The translations under genes were made by a program, and so were the position numbers. Positions 7,595 through 15,583 of a stretch of DNA of 19,388 bases are shown here, in pieces. The first letter of the stretch is position 1; every line of letters begins with the position of its first letter. Under the pieces are notes generated by a model. The model was not told where the DNA came from and ran no database searches. It worked only from the letters and a program-made list of their open reading frames with translations. Source of the DNA: Bremia lactucae (taxonomy: Eukaryota; Oomycota; Peronosporomycetes; Peronosporales; Peronosporaceae); contig NW_027152030.1 in assembly GCF_004359215.1 (NCBI RefSeq), positions 318,970 through 338,357 of the forward strand, written 5' to 3'.

Positions 7595-7705
7595 GTGCCT
7601 TCTTTGTGTGTATCTTGAATAGTTGCATTACGCACCTTCTCTGCGCGTAACTTGAAACGTCACCCTATGCACCTTCTTTGTGCATATTTCGACACATCCA
7701 TCATG
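7595..7705. repeat. Three imperfect 37-bp tandem repeats
   Basis: Units start at 7595, 7632 and 7669, each beginning G(T/C)(G/A)CCTTCT(T/C)TG. Each start is itself quasi-palindromic, for example TGCAC...GTGCA in unit 3. They follow the gag start codon on the minus strand and are broken by stops, so they are not a protein repeat now. Confidence 0.75.
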
Positions 7706-7707
7706 CC

Positions 7708-7760
7708 CATGTTAGATGGAACGTGCGTGGCCTTTGAACGGACCACGAAGTGCTACCAGG
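7708..7760 (-). promoter_or_regulatory. Primer-binding site, leader and gag start codon (minus strand)
   Basis: On the minus strand the LTR end is followed by CC and TGGTAGCAC, then a 40-nt leader and ATGGGCATGATGG (ATG at 7710). Leader words such as GTTCCATC and GGCC.CGCACG are shared with Gypsy-B (8571-8606). Gag itself stops after about 16 codons. Confidence 0.7.
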
Positions 7761-8070
7761 TATAACGGAGCAGCCTTCGCTAGGACTGATAACAGTGCCT
7801 CGATACTTCACGTGCAATGACGTGCAGACGAAGTCTTAAGGTAGCTACGAAGTATTAGATACTAAACGTAAATACTAACGACTTGAATTTTGAAAAGTAA
7901 AGCTGTATTCATATATATTAAGTTCCTACGTAGCAATCTTCTGTCAACTGACTTAAGTATATAGTATCAAACAATGAATAGCGCCTACTACTTGCGCACC
8001 GCCCAATCGTGCCTAGTAACGATTGGCGGGGTTGGTTTAAACTTAAATCAGCCAATCAACAGAACTGCTG
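7761..8070 (-). repeat. Truncated B-type LTR, inverted
   Basis: The reverse complement aligns with about the last 320 bp of the Gypsy-B 5' LTR: TTGATTGG, TTTAAGTTTAAA, CCAATCGTTAC, GCGCAAGTAG in the 3' copy, CTGCACGTCATTGCACGTGAAG, and an end CCGTTATA. It stops exactly where the Gypsy-B LTR begins (8071). Gypsy-B therefore probably inserted into this LTR. Confidence 0.8.
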
Positions 8071-8559
8071 TGTAACGGATGTACCATTACATAAGTAATA
8101 TTTCCTATAAGAGATACAATAAATATTAATGTTTAAGAGAGAAAATAAATATAGAAGTACCAAATCATTGTATTTATAATTTTGAAATCTTACTTAATAG
8201 TTCAAAAATCACCAATTTTGGTGCTTTTGAAGCAATACGACATTACTTCTATTGATTGGTTGATTTAAGTTTAAATCAACCCCACCAATCGTTACAAGAC
8301 ACGATAAGGCGTTGCCCAAGGAGGCGCATTACCTAGTAGGCTATTAACATATTAAAGTCAGTAGATCGAAGATCGTTATGTCAGAAACTTGATATATATG
8401 TACGGTTTTACTTGTTCCGTATTATAAGGCCTAAGAATTTATCTTTAGTAGCTAAGACTTAGAACCTTCCTCTGCACGTCTTGCACGTGAAGTATTCGAG
8501 GCACTCCATCTTCACTGTTATCAGTATAGGTTGACTAGTATTGTTAACAGTCCGTTACA
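8071..8559 (+). repeat. 5' LTR of Gypsy-B (489 bp)
   Basis: It starts TGTAACGGA and ends TCCGTTACA, a 9-bp terminal inverted repeat. The partner at 15717-16731 is about 484 bp once the nested LTR is removed. The two copies share blocks such as AGAAGTACCAAAT and GATTGG but differ widely, so the insertion is old. Confidence 0.88.
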
Positions 8560-8603
8560 CCTGGTAACACTCCAATCAACGGCCTACGCACGTTCCATCC
8601 GTC
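8560..8603 (+). promoter_or_regulatory. Primer-binding site and gag leader of Gypsy-B
   Basis: CC, then TGGTAACAC (8562-8570), one substitution from the site of Gypsy-E, then a 33-nt leader to the gag ATG at 8604. Confidence 0.6.
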
Positions 8604-8859
8604 ATGGACATGTTGGATGAAGAAGGAGATAGCTTTCAATCTCCTCAAGAAGGCTATCGCGCAACGCACGAAAGGCTCATTCATTTGAGTGACCTTGAAT
8701 GAATAGCGATCGAACACATGAGTTCGGTTCTAGGTGGACCAGCCGTTAGCGCAATGTTGTTCGCTCTGCAAAGAGACGGGCAACATGCAGCTATAGCCGA
8801 ATTCATACAACATGAATTCGACGGAACCTAAGAAAGTAGACTGCTTCGCCGGCAAGGCT

Positions 8860-8881
8860 CTCAACACGCGGAAGTGTTGAG
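8860..8881. repeat. 8-bp hairpin covarying with 1470-1491
   Basis: CTCAACAC / GTGTTGAG around loop GCGGAA. The homologous hairpin in Gypsy-E is CTCAACAG / CTGTTGAG around GCAGAA. The loop-closing pair changed from G-C to C-G by substitutions on both arms, while the flanking text (GGCAAGGCT or AGCAAGGCT) stayed recognisable. Confidence 0.9.
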
Positions 8882-9085
8882 AACAGGGTGCTTAACAGTT
8901 GGAACTGCTGAGACACGAGCATTTACAGGCTGCTAGCGGGCCGATGCTTCCACGTCGACCCGAAAGCTTAAAGTTCGAAATTCCTAAGTTTAAGGCAGTC
9001 GAAGGCGACTCCCTTTTGAGATGGTTTGTCGAATATACAACGCCATTAAAGCTCGCCGCATCAATGATGATGCGACGAAAGTGAA

Positions 9086-9120
9086 ATTTGGCACGTCCGA
9101 CGAAGCCGGACGTGCCAAAT
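9086..9120. repeat. Perfect 14-bp hairpin in Gypsy-B gag
   Basis: ATTTGGCACGTCCG (9086-9099) is exactly complementary to CGGACGTGCCAAAT (9107-9120), loop ACGAAGC. The same place in Gypsy-E (1683-1701) has a 7-bp hairpin TTTGGCA-GGTCG-TGCCAAA coding the LAGRAK region. The stem was lengthened from its inner end. Confidence 0.95.
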
Positions 9121-9780
9121 ATCGTTAGGGCTCAAGCTTTACGACACGTTAGGTTTAAGTCGTACGAGATTTAAAGACCCGACTCAGTCAAACATTTGAG
9201 CCGCCACATGCCGAATTCAGGGCTGAGCCGAGCTCCTGGATTTGAAGCAGGACAAGCGCGATATTCACGCGTATGTCCAACATACACGATACGTTGTAAG
9301 AGTCATCCATTAGATGCACAAACACAGGTAACTGTATTAATTATTAGTTTTGCAGACGGTCCTATCAAGACACACCTGTTCCGGCTTGAACTAGAGACGC
9401 TTGATAAAACGATCTCAGTAGCGGAACCCGAAGACTTCAGCCTGAAAGAGGCTTTCGTCCACCCTGAGGCTTATCGTCCTCCATGACGGCAAGCTAAACG
9501 GAGGTCCAGAATCAATGAACCTCTCGTATATAGAGAGCGAGATACCTTGCTCTTCAAGTTACGAACTATTTCAAAAATGTAATCGTTGTCAAAAAACGGG
9601 TTGCTACGCCTATGATTGTAGTGCCACACGGCCAGTGTCTAGAAAATTTTGAGCGAAACGATCGACCTCTCGCTAGGAATATCGGAGGACACGGATCCGA
9701 CGCTGTTGCGAAATCGCAACGGCGAGTTGGATCGTCAAAAAAACGGTCGGGGTCAGTAGGTGCGGAGCGCCCTCCTGATC

Positions 9781-10195
9781 CAGCAACGTCAAAAGAATTT
9801 GCAGGTCTTTTGATGAAAGTTGCTTCTCACACACAAACATTGTGTGTAACTGCCCCAGGTGATGAGGTTAACCTCATCACCTTAACAAATATAGTAGCAA
9901 ATATGTTGCCACTTATGTCTCTAGTCAATTGTAGGGCGTCGAACAATTTTTTCCGACGCAAATCGCTAGAAGATCGCAGACTCATATTTATTGAGCGCGA
10001 TATACCTCTAACGAGGATGACAGTGCGCCTAGCAACGGGCGCATCTGTAACAGTAAAGAAACGTGTAGTTGGTATTTAATACTCGTGAAAGGGTGAACAG
10101 TATGATGATGAATTCAACGTACTTAATTTGGATGACAAATTTGATGTCATCCTTAATTTACCATGGCTCAGAAACTACGAGCCATGTATAAATTA
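9781..10195 (+). pseudogene. Gypsy-B aspartic protease, inactive
   Basis: This is the homologue of 2298-2680. The catalytic signature reads LVNCRASNNF: Asp became Asn and Gly became Arg, so it cannot cut. The ILG signature is also damaged (DVILNLPW). The hairpins at 10024-10043, 10130-10152 and 10162-10186 occupy the same places as in Gypsy-E although the protein signature was lost. Confidence 0.78.
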
Positions 10196-10419
10196 GCAGC
10201 ATCAAGGCTTGAGGATGTTTGCCTCTCGTTCATCAGAGGGGCATTTGATGAACCTCTTTGAGCGTCCACAAGTGTGTTAAATATCGTACGAGAGAGTGCG
10301 ATGGCCTCACTTGTAGTTCGGTCGTTTTCACGACTGCACAAGACCTCCGTTTGAAAACCATCACACTGTGGAGTTAGATACCGACGGCTGTGCACAAGCA
10401 CATCCAGCGTCGAAATTCG

Positions 10420-10578
10420 ACCACTCAAATAAGTTGAGTGGTACGAAACAAGGATGCTTGCTTCGAAAGCAACATTCAAGAACATTTGAAACCGCTGTCT
10501 ATTAGAGACAATGCGAAAATTCTAGATCGACTGGAGAGTCGATCCTAGAGTATCTCGCTGTGGTTGCACAACCACAGC
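10420..10578. repeat. Block of four hairpins with compensatory changes against Gypsy-E
   Basis: 10420-10442 (ACCACTCAA/TTGAGTGGT) corresponds to 2884-2904 with G-C replaced by A-T. 10452-10477 corresponds to 2915-2940 with the inner stem exchanged (TTGCTT/AAGCAA for CGCC/GGCG). 10522-10548 corresponds to 2982-3008 with G-C replaced by A-T. 10557-10578 (GCTGTGGTT/AACCACAGC) corresponds to 3019-3036 with A-T replaced by G-C and a longer stem. Confidence 0.88.
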
Positions 10579-10655
10579 AAGAGGCAGTGGGGGATATTTT
10601 CCAAATAGAACTTGAGGGAATAGTCCCCAAGATTGTGCAAGAAAAAGACCCTAGA

Positions 10656-10703
10656 AACCTGCGGTCAAAGGATCGCAGGTTCCTTTGGAAGTAAGTTCCA
10701 AAG
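10656..10703. repeat. Two adjacent long hairpins in the pol linker
   Basis: AACCTGCGGTC / GATCGCAGGTT (10656-10681) has 11 pairs with one G.U and the tetraloop AAAG. CTTTGGAA / TTCCAAAG (10683-10703) has 8 perfect pairs and loop GTAAG. Confidence 0.9.
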
Positions 10704-10992
10704 AGGAAACTGAGACATTAAATACCTAAGTAAACAGCGGATCAAGTGTAGGCGCTGATCTGATAGCGCCTTCGAAGATAACTTTGGAGATAACTCAAAT
10801 GTCAACGCTAGAACCGAAACGGTTCTTGCGTGATATGCGTAGTGGCTAAGTCAAGCAGATCTGCATACTTGTTGCAGATGACAAATACGTGGCCGATATT
10901 TGGTCGGCAATAGCATTTCCTGAGAACGAACGGGTTCTCAGCAGCTCATCGATGAACGGAAATGTCCTCGATGAGAAGGCTTGGATTGAACG

Positions 10993-11965
10993 TTGTACTC
11001 CCCAGCCTGGCAGTCTTCGAAGACAAATCCCTTATATAAAGATTTGATCGAATTGAAGGATGCATTTCCTGAATCCCTACCGTGCGAGTTGCCTAAGAAT
11101 AAATGCACTCGATACGAAATCGATATGATTCCAGGTCCGAATTACTGTGTCATGAACCAGTGGCCATTGCCTCGTGAACTAGTAAAAGCGATCGACGAAT
11201 TCTTTGCCAATCGCTTAGCAGCGGGCCATATGAGGGAGACGACCTCCCAACATAGCTCTCTGACCTTCTGTGCGCGTAAAGCAACAGGAGGATGGCGGAT
11301 TGTGCATGCGTTTAATTTATTGAACGCTGCAACGGTACCGGCTCAAACGCCGATACCACGAAAAGACGTAATTATAGATGATATGTCAAAAAGTTCTATT
11401 TCGTCAATAAATTGGATGGATGAATTCTATCAGATCCTTATGCGTGAACAAGATATCCCGTTCATCACAGTAAGAACACCAAGCGGAATGCTATGTGAGT
11501 GGCTAGTTATGTCACAGGGACTTAGTAATGCCCCTGCGACATTTAATAGATGTGTAACCAATCTGTTGAGATCGGTGCGGGATTTCGCACCATTTTAATG
11601 ACGTCTTCGTTCATAGCAGAGCCATTACGGAAAGCCGGACGTTGGAATACGTCCGAAAGATTCTTGCACCGATGCGTAAGCATAAGTTTTACGCAAGTCT
11701 CAAGAAGTGTATATTCGCCGCAAGTAAACACCACTTCTTGGGTGCATCGTGGGTACGCCATGATCCGAAAAAGATTAAGGCAATCACCGACTGGCCAATG
11801 CCAGTCGATGTAAAAGGACTTCGAAACTTCATCGGCTTAGCGGCGGAATTACAAAGGTATTCCCGCAATTATGCCGAAATGACAGTACATATATCTTCAT
11901 TGTTGGAGAGAATTTTAAGGTGGCCATGGAAGGCTGATTGTCAGCTTTTCTTTGAGGGTATCTAG
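10993..11965 (+). pseudogene. pol: Gypsy-B reverse transcriptase, inactive
   Basis: An open stretch of 201 codons (10993-11598) carries the Gypsy RT fingers and palm: FPESLPCELPK, GGWRIVHAFNLLN, INWMDEFYQILM, and TPSGMLCEWLVMSQGLSNAP with PATFNRCV. The usual first catalytic Asp position (LDL) reads INW. After a frameshift at about 11596 the YxDD box reads FNDVFVHS, one Asp short. The thumb and connection continue in the frame ending at 11965 (FYASLKKCIFA, GLRNFIGLAAELQRY). The enzyme would copy element RNA into DNA in the particle; both catalytic sites are broken here. The start at 10993 is only the first available ATG; pol is normally part of a polyprotein. Confidence 0.88.
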
Positions 11966-12312
11966 CAAAGCTTGAGGCAATCGCCAATCCTGGCGATTGC
12001 TAACCAAAACAGACCATTTCAAATGGTCTGTGACGCCAGCGATTTTGCAATCGGCTGTGCGTTAATGCAATACGACACAGACGGCGCAGAGCGTCGTCTG
12101 TCATTTATCGCGTCAGTTGTAACCAGCTGAACAAAATTATCCAGTGCATAACAAGAACTCCTTGCCATTAAATATGTCGGCCGTAAACAGTCCACACCTC
12201 TTGCAAAGGATGGCGAGATCGTTGTCTTTCTTCGCGGAGTACAACTTCTCCGTAGAATATAATTCACGACGACTTATCATCGTCGCTGATGCTCTTTCGC
12301 GCCGGACCCATT
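11966..12312 (+). pseudogene. pol: Gypsy-B RNase H domain, deleted and frameshifted
   Basis: FQMVCDASDFAIGCALMQYD (about 12017-12075) is the RNase H start with its catalytic Asp. A later part in other frames reads QRMARSLSFFAEYNFSVEYN and VADALSRR (about 12190-12305). The segment between them, with the TDH block, is missing, so an internal deletion occurred. Hairpins cover most of the front part: 11977-12000, 12009-12031, 12038-12056 and 12077-12101. Confidence 0.75.
11977..12101. repeat. Run of four hairpins in the RNase H sequence
   Basis: GCAATCGCC / GGCGATTGC (11977-12000) has 9 pairs. ACAGACCATT / AATGGTCTGT (12009-12031) has 10 pairs with a 3-nt loop. AGC-GATT / AATC-GCT (12038-12056) has 7 pairs and one bulge. 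ACAGACGGCGC / GCGTCGTCTGT (12077-12101) has 11 pairs including one G.U and loop AGA. Confidence 0.9.
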
Positions 12313-12619
12313 TTTGAGCCGGCTTCGCAAAACAACAGTGAGGATAAGCCCACTGTTGCAACAATAAGTGTTCCATCACCAACATTACTTGACGACGTTA
12401 GAGGAGCTTATCAAAAAGATAAAGCTCTTCAAGGGCTGATTGATTATCTTAGAAATCCATCCCAACAATCGTTGAAAGGATTGGCGAAATTGTACCGATC
12501 CTCAGCAGATCGATACACAACACGCAATGGTTTACTGTATGCACGGGCATTGCTAGCGACCCACCTCGTGTCGTCATCCCTACCCATAATGATTTGTTTG
12601 TACGCATAATGTATGGGCG

Positions 12620-12671
12620 TCACGATGCTCCAATAAATGAGCATCGTGAACGTGAGAAGACTTATCTCACG
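12620..12671. repeat. 11-bp plus 7-bp hairpins in the integrase zinc finger
   Basis: TCACGATGCTC / GAGCATCGTGA (12620-12649) has 11 perfect pairs and an 8-nt loop. CGTGAGA / TCTCACG (12651-12671) has 7 pairs. Further downstream, TCGTCTTCGG / CCGAAGACGA (12830-12854) has 10 pairs and CAGCAAGAT / ATCTTGCTG (12893-12915) has 9. Confidence 0.92.
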
Positions 12672-13233
12672 GTAAGTTGCGACTTCTATGGGCGCGCCAG
12701 TATGAGTTCGTCCGCAAGTCCATACGTGCTTGCGAAGTTTGTCAACGGGTGGAGCCCAGTGCTTCATCCCGTGCTCCGTTACAACCTCTGCCTGTTCCGG
12801 TGAGTGTTGGCAGTCCGTATCTATGGACTTCGTCTTCGGTTTTCCCGAAGACGATCACAAAACAGTGGAATCCTTGTTTTTGTAGACCGATTCAGCAAGA
12901 TGGTACATCTTGCTGCAGTACTAGAGTCGATTACGGCTCCGGGTTGTGCCCGTGTATTTATCGACACGGTATTCAAACTCCATGGGCTAACACGTGAACG
13001 GGTCTCAGATCGAGGCCCCAGATTCACAGCGGAATTCTGGCAAACTGTGGTCAAATCCCTTGGAACACAGTTGAAAATGTCAACTTCTGACCATTTTGAA
13101 AATGATAATCCGACAGAACGTGCAAATTGTATCCTTGAAGAGTTAGTTCGAGAATACGTCCACTTTTTCGCAAGTTGGAGCGAGTTCTTGTCGATTGTGG
13201 AGTTTGCCATAAACAATTCAGTGCATGCTCCTA

Positions 13234-13290
13234 GAAGCATACATGGTTTTACGAAGCATACATGGTTTTACGAAGCATACATGGTTTTAC
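13234..13290. repeat. Three perfect 19-bp tandem repeats in integrase
   Basis: GAAGCATACATGGTTTTAC occurs three times without a mismatch (13234-13252, 13253-13271, 13272-13290). The two extra units add 38 bp, which is not a multiple of three. The third unit leads into FYVNGLRYPH, the normal continuation, so the expansion itself broke the frame. Perfect identity in a decayed element implies a recent slippage event. Confidence 0.95.
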
Positions 13291-13335
13291 GTGAATGGCT
13301 TACGTTATCCACATTAACCCAGCCTGTTTAAAAGT

Positions 13336-13935
13336 GGCTTTATTTCAAGGGGGGGACTCGCTTGAGCAAAGTACCTTCTAGGTCTTGCTCATCACGCATT
13401 GACCGTAGGGTCAACGCGAATGATAACAATGTTGATTCAGTCAACATTGAAGTGGACAAACTCAGTAGTAACAAAAATGCTATTATTGACTTTGATAACG
13501 ATGCCGAAATACACCGCATCGATGACAATGATGTTAGTCAGAACAAAATGCTCTCACTAATGAGGAGAATGAAATCTTCGCAGTGCGCACCGGTCGCACT
13601 GACGATAAAAAAAACTGAGCCTGCAGGTGAATACCTGCTGGCTTTTCGTACAGGATTTCAACGCAGATGCGGTGGACTGACAGAAACGGAACTCTGACAA
13701 AAATGGAAGTGCAAACATTCTTCATTTAATGTCAACGACCTAGTCCTACTGTCTACGGTAAACCTACCAAAAAATGTAATGACGAATGTAGGCAGTAATA
13801 AAGCGCAGGTATATCGGCCCGTTTCGTGTACTACATCGCCAAGGCAATGCTTACACGATCGGGCTGCCTCGTAGTATGTGTACGCATCCTACGGTTTATG
13901 TTGGGCGCCTCCGCTTGTGCCATCAGAACGAGGCT
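13336..13935 (+). pseudogene. pol: Gypsy-B integrase C-terminal region
   Basis: An insertion-like open stretch (13362-13697, Asn/Asp-rich, no known domain) corresponds in position to the low-complexity insertion of Gypsy-D. The conserved ADAVDRQKRN helix and FNVNDLVLLSTVNLPKN follow (about 13650-13775), then the GPF-type block out of frame, and HPTVYVGRLRLC near 13880-13910. No chromodomain follows. The last part overlaps the 3' end of the antisense ORF on the other strand. Confidence 0.72.
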
Positions 13936-15583
13936 TCTTCCGATTCCGGATTACACCGGAACGGCCAAGGGCATCCGCCAAAGCCTTTTTGTCTTGGCAC
14001 CGAGTCTGATTATCTTGAACCAGACGATCCACTCTTTCCTCCAAGGAAGATATCTTCTGACGAGCTGTCACCAGCTCGTTTGAAGGAACTGATGTGTCCT
14101 TTCATTCGCCAATTGACCAGTCGCAATTTGCGTACAAATTTTTAATTGGTCACGATAAACATTATCGACCGTCATCGCAAACTCGAGGCGACGGGATCGC
14201 TCGTGATCAATGACCTCCCGAAAATAATGGAGGGTGTGATCCAAATCACGATGTTGACTCGGGTTTGTAGAACGAGGCGAACCCGATTTTCCCTCCCCAT
14301 CGACATTGACGGGTTCGAGTGGTGAAAAGCGTTTTCTTGTTGAACGCATCTCGAACCACGGTGAGGTGAGAGGAATTCGAGTTATACAAGCTGACCCGTT
14401 CGTTAACGAGGATATCCACCCTCGCGTGATAGTTGGGAGCCTCGTTCCCAACTGATAATGGTCGTTCCGGGTCGTTCGACAGCACGACGAGACCCATCCT
14501 CCTCGACAGAGGGTCCAATCAGAAAACGAGCGCTTCGCGCGCTCATAAAAGGATTGGAGGTTCTCAATCCCTCCGTGCATCTCACAAGAGATAAGCGTCC
14601 TCTAATGAGGATCCTTAAGGGAGTGTGCCTCTTTAGGGGCATGACCTGCACCATAAAAACAGGATGGACATGAGCCCCCCACGAGAGGCAAGGTATCCCT
14701 GCTCTCCAGACAAACGGTGCAGCTTGTAGCGTGCACCGACTACGGTCCGTTTTTCGAACCGTTCACGGAAAGTATCCAATTTGTCAAGCCAAACCTCACG
14801 GCCAATGCTTTGCACATTCTGTACAAATGATGTCCAAGCTTGGCTTACAAGTGTGCAACCGATACCGGAAAAAGGCATCGATGAAGAATTCCGTTCCATC
14901 TTAACCAGGCTTGTGAAGCCTGGATGAGTCGAATAACGGAATATGATATCGATCGTTGGTCATACCAGACCAACGAGTTATGTGACCCTTAGAAGGCCCA
15001 AGTATTCTTTTCGGGTGCGGCCCCTCTCTTGTTGGCTCATGTTAATGTTAACGCTAACATGGCTCTCGGAGCGATCCTTGGAATCACTCCTTTCCTGGTG
15101 ATGCAAACTAGCGCCACCACCGGCATTCTGCCCTTCACGATCACTTCGCTCCTGGTGACGCATACTAACATCATCAGAGTAGTCATCACCCATGAGTCAT
15201 AATCAGATGACTCCCCACGAAAGAGGTCCGACTAGTTGAACAACCTTGTCACCACCTCTTCGGTTGTCACGTTAGAACCCAAAGGTTTAAGGGACTCGAC
15301 CCCGGATGATCCAGCGGCCTTCACAGTAGCCACTAAGTTGGAAGGTGTTGGACCAGTCAATTCCAATTGGTGTAGCAGGTGCGTCACCTACAATGGCATT
15401 AGCAGATGACATTATCCAGCCACCTCACATCGGAGTAGGAGGTGACTCAAGAGGTGACTTATTCCCCACAGTAGAGTCATTAGCGTATACCGAAACATTT
15501 GCATTACCAGCAACTGCACTGATCTGCGCAGCTGCCAGCTTTGCGGCCTCACGGGCTACGCTTACAGACTTGTTGGCAGCCAT
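13889..15583 (-). pseudogene. Antisense ORF of Gypsy-B (about 560 codons, frameshifted)
   Basis: On the minus strand ATG 15583 opens MAANKSVSVAREAAKLAAAQ, 134 bp from the LTR edge. After 52 codons it shifts frame. Acidic Ser/Asp-rich pieces follow (SSDYDS, GDDYSDDVSMRHQERSD near 15200-15140). Next is a conserved helical block, QAWTSFVQNVQSIGREVWL ... FEKRT..GAR (14845-14719), shared with 7199-7327. The C-terminal part, in two frames (14250-14070, then 14086-13889), is highly charged with heptad-like leucines (ISSLEERVDRLVQDNQTR), probably a coiled coil, and ends RNRKKPRSDG. I know of no named family. The domain pattern resembles a gag-like or structural protein, but this is a guess. It overlaps the end of pol tail to tail. 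Confidence 0.68.
14905..14976. repeat. Two hairpins in the Gypsy-B antisense ORF
   Basis: CCAGGCTT-GTG-AAGCCTGG (14905-14923) has 8 pairs. TCGTTGGTC / GACCAACGA (14953-14976) has 9 pairs with a 6-nt loop. Others in this ORF are at 14060-14079, 14431-14453, 15038-15061 and 15194-15213. Confidence 0.88.

Larger units (their letters stand above)
6158..8070 (-). mobile_element. Minus-oriented composite Gypsy remnant without gag-pol
   Basis: Read on the minus strand from 8070, the order is B-type LTR piece, primer-binding site, short gag start, spacer, the end of an antisense ORF, its start, polypurine tract, and E-type LTR piece. Only about 1.4 kb separates the two LTRs, and neither gag core nor pol is present. 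The LTR pieces are of different type. This is therefore either a recombinant non-autonomous element or two elements fused by deletion between about 7330 and 7600. Its ends are truncated by D at 6157 and by B at 8071. Confidence 0.65.
8604..9780 (+). pseudogene. gag: Gypsy-B gag, heavily decayed
   Basis: ATG 8604 opens MDMLDEEGD, which is closed by a TGA at 8700. Recognisable pieces follow in changing frames: RRPESLKFEIPKFKAVEGD with LLRWFVEY at about 8950-9040 (gag core), EAGRAK within the 14-bp hairpin at 9086-9120, HLFRLELETLDKTISVAEPE at about 9370-9430, and a zinc knuckle at about 9578-9619. In the knuckle the His is replaced by Cys (CNRCQKTGCYAYDC). A basic tail ends near 9770. Hairpins at 8799-8819, 8860-8881, 9086-9120 and 9701-9724 are in register with gag of Gypsy-E. 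Confidence 0.8.
10196..10992 (+). pseudogene. Gypsy-B pol linker, no intact frame
   Basis: It aligns with 2681-3464. No domain is recognisable and stops are frequent in all frames. Strong hairpins are at 10229-10252, 10420-10442, 10452-10477, 10522-10548, 10557-10578, 10656-10681, 10683-10703, 10750-10771, 10810-10826 and 10920-10941. Those at 10656 and 10683 are separated by only one nucleotide. Confidence 0.6.
12313..13335 (+). pseudogene. pol: Gypsy-B integrase, zinc finger and catalytic core, frameshifted
   Basis: The N-terminal HHCC finger survives as HDAPINEH in one frame and SIRACEVCQR in another (about 12620-12745). The catalytic core is in the frame 12804-13331: FVDRFSKMVHLAAVLE, then VSDRGPRFTAEFWQ with the second Asp of DDE, and the NPTERAN block with the Glu. 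The first Asp block is out of frame. The end (FAINNSVHA) runs into a triplicated 19-mer that shifts the frame. Integrase would insert the cDNA into chromosomes. Hairpins lie at 12333, 12404, 12620, 12651, 12713, 12830, 12893 and 13069. Confidence 0.85.

Noticed and set aside
14458..14673. Plus-strand frame of 71 codons inside the Gypsy-B 3' region
   Set aside because: It is opposite the antisense ORF, which has recognisable conserved content; the plus frame has none.
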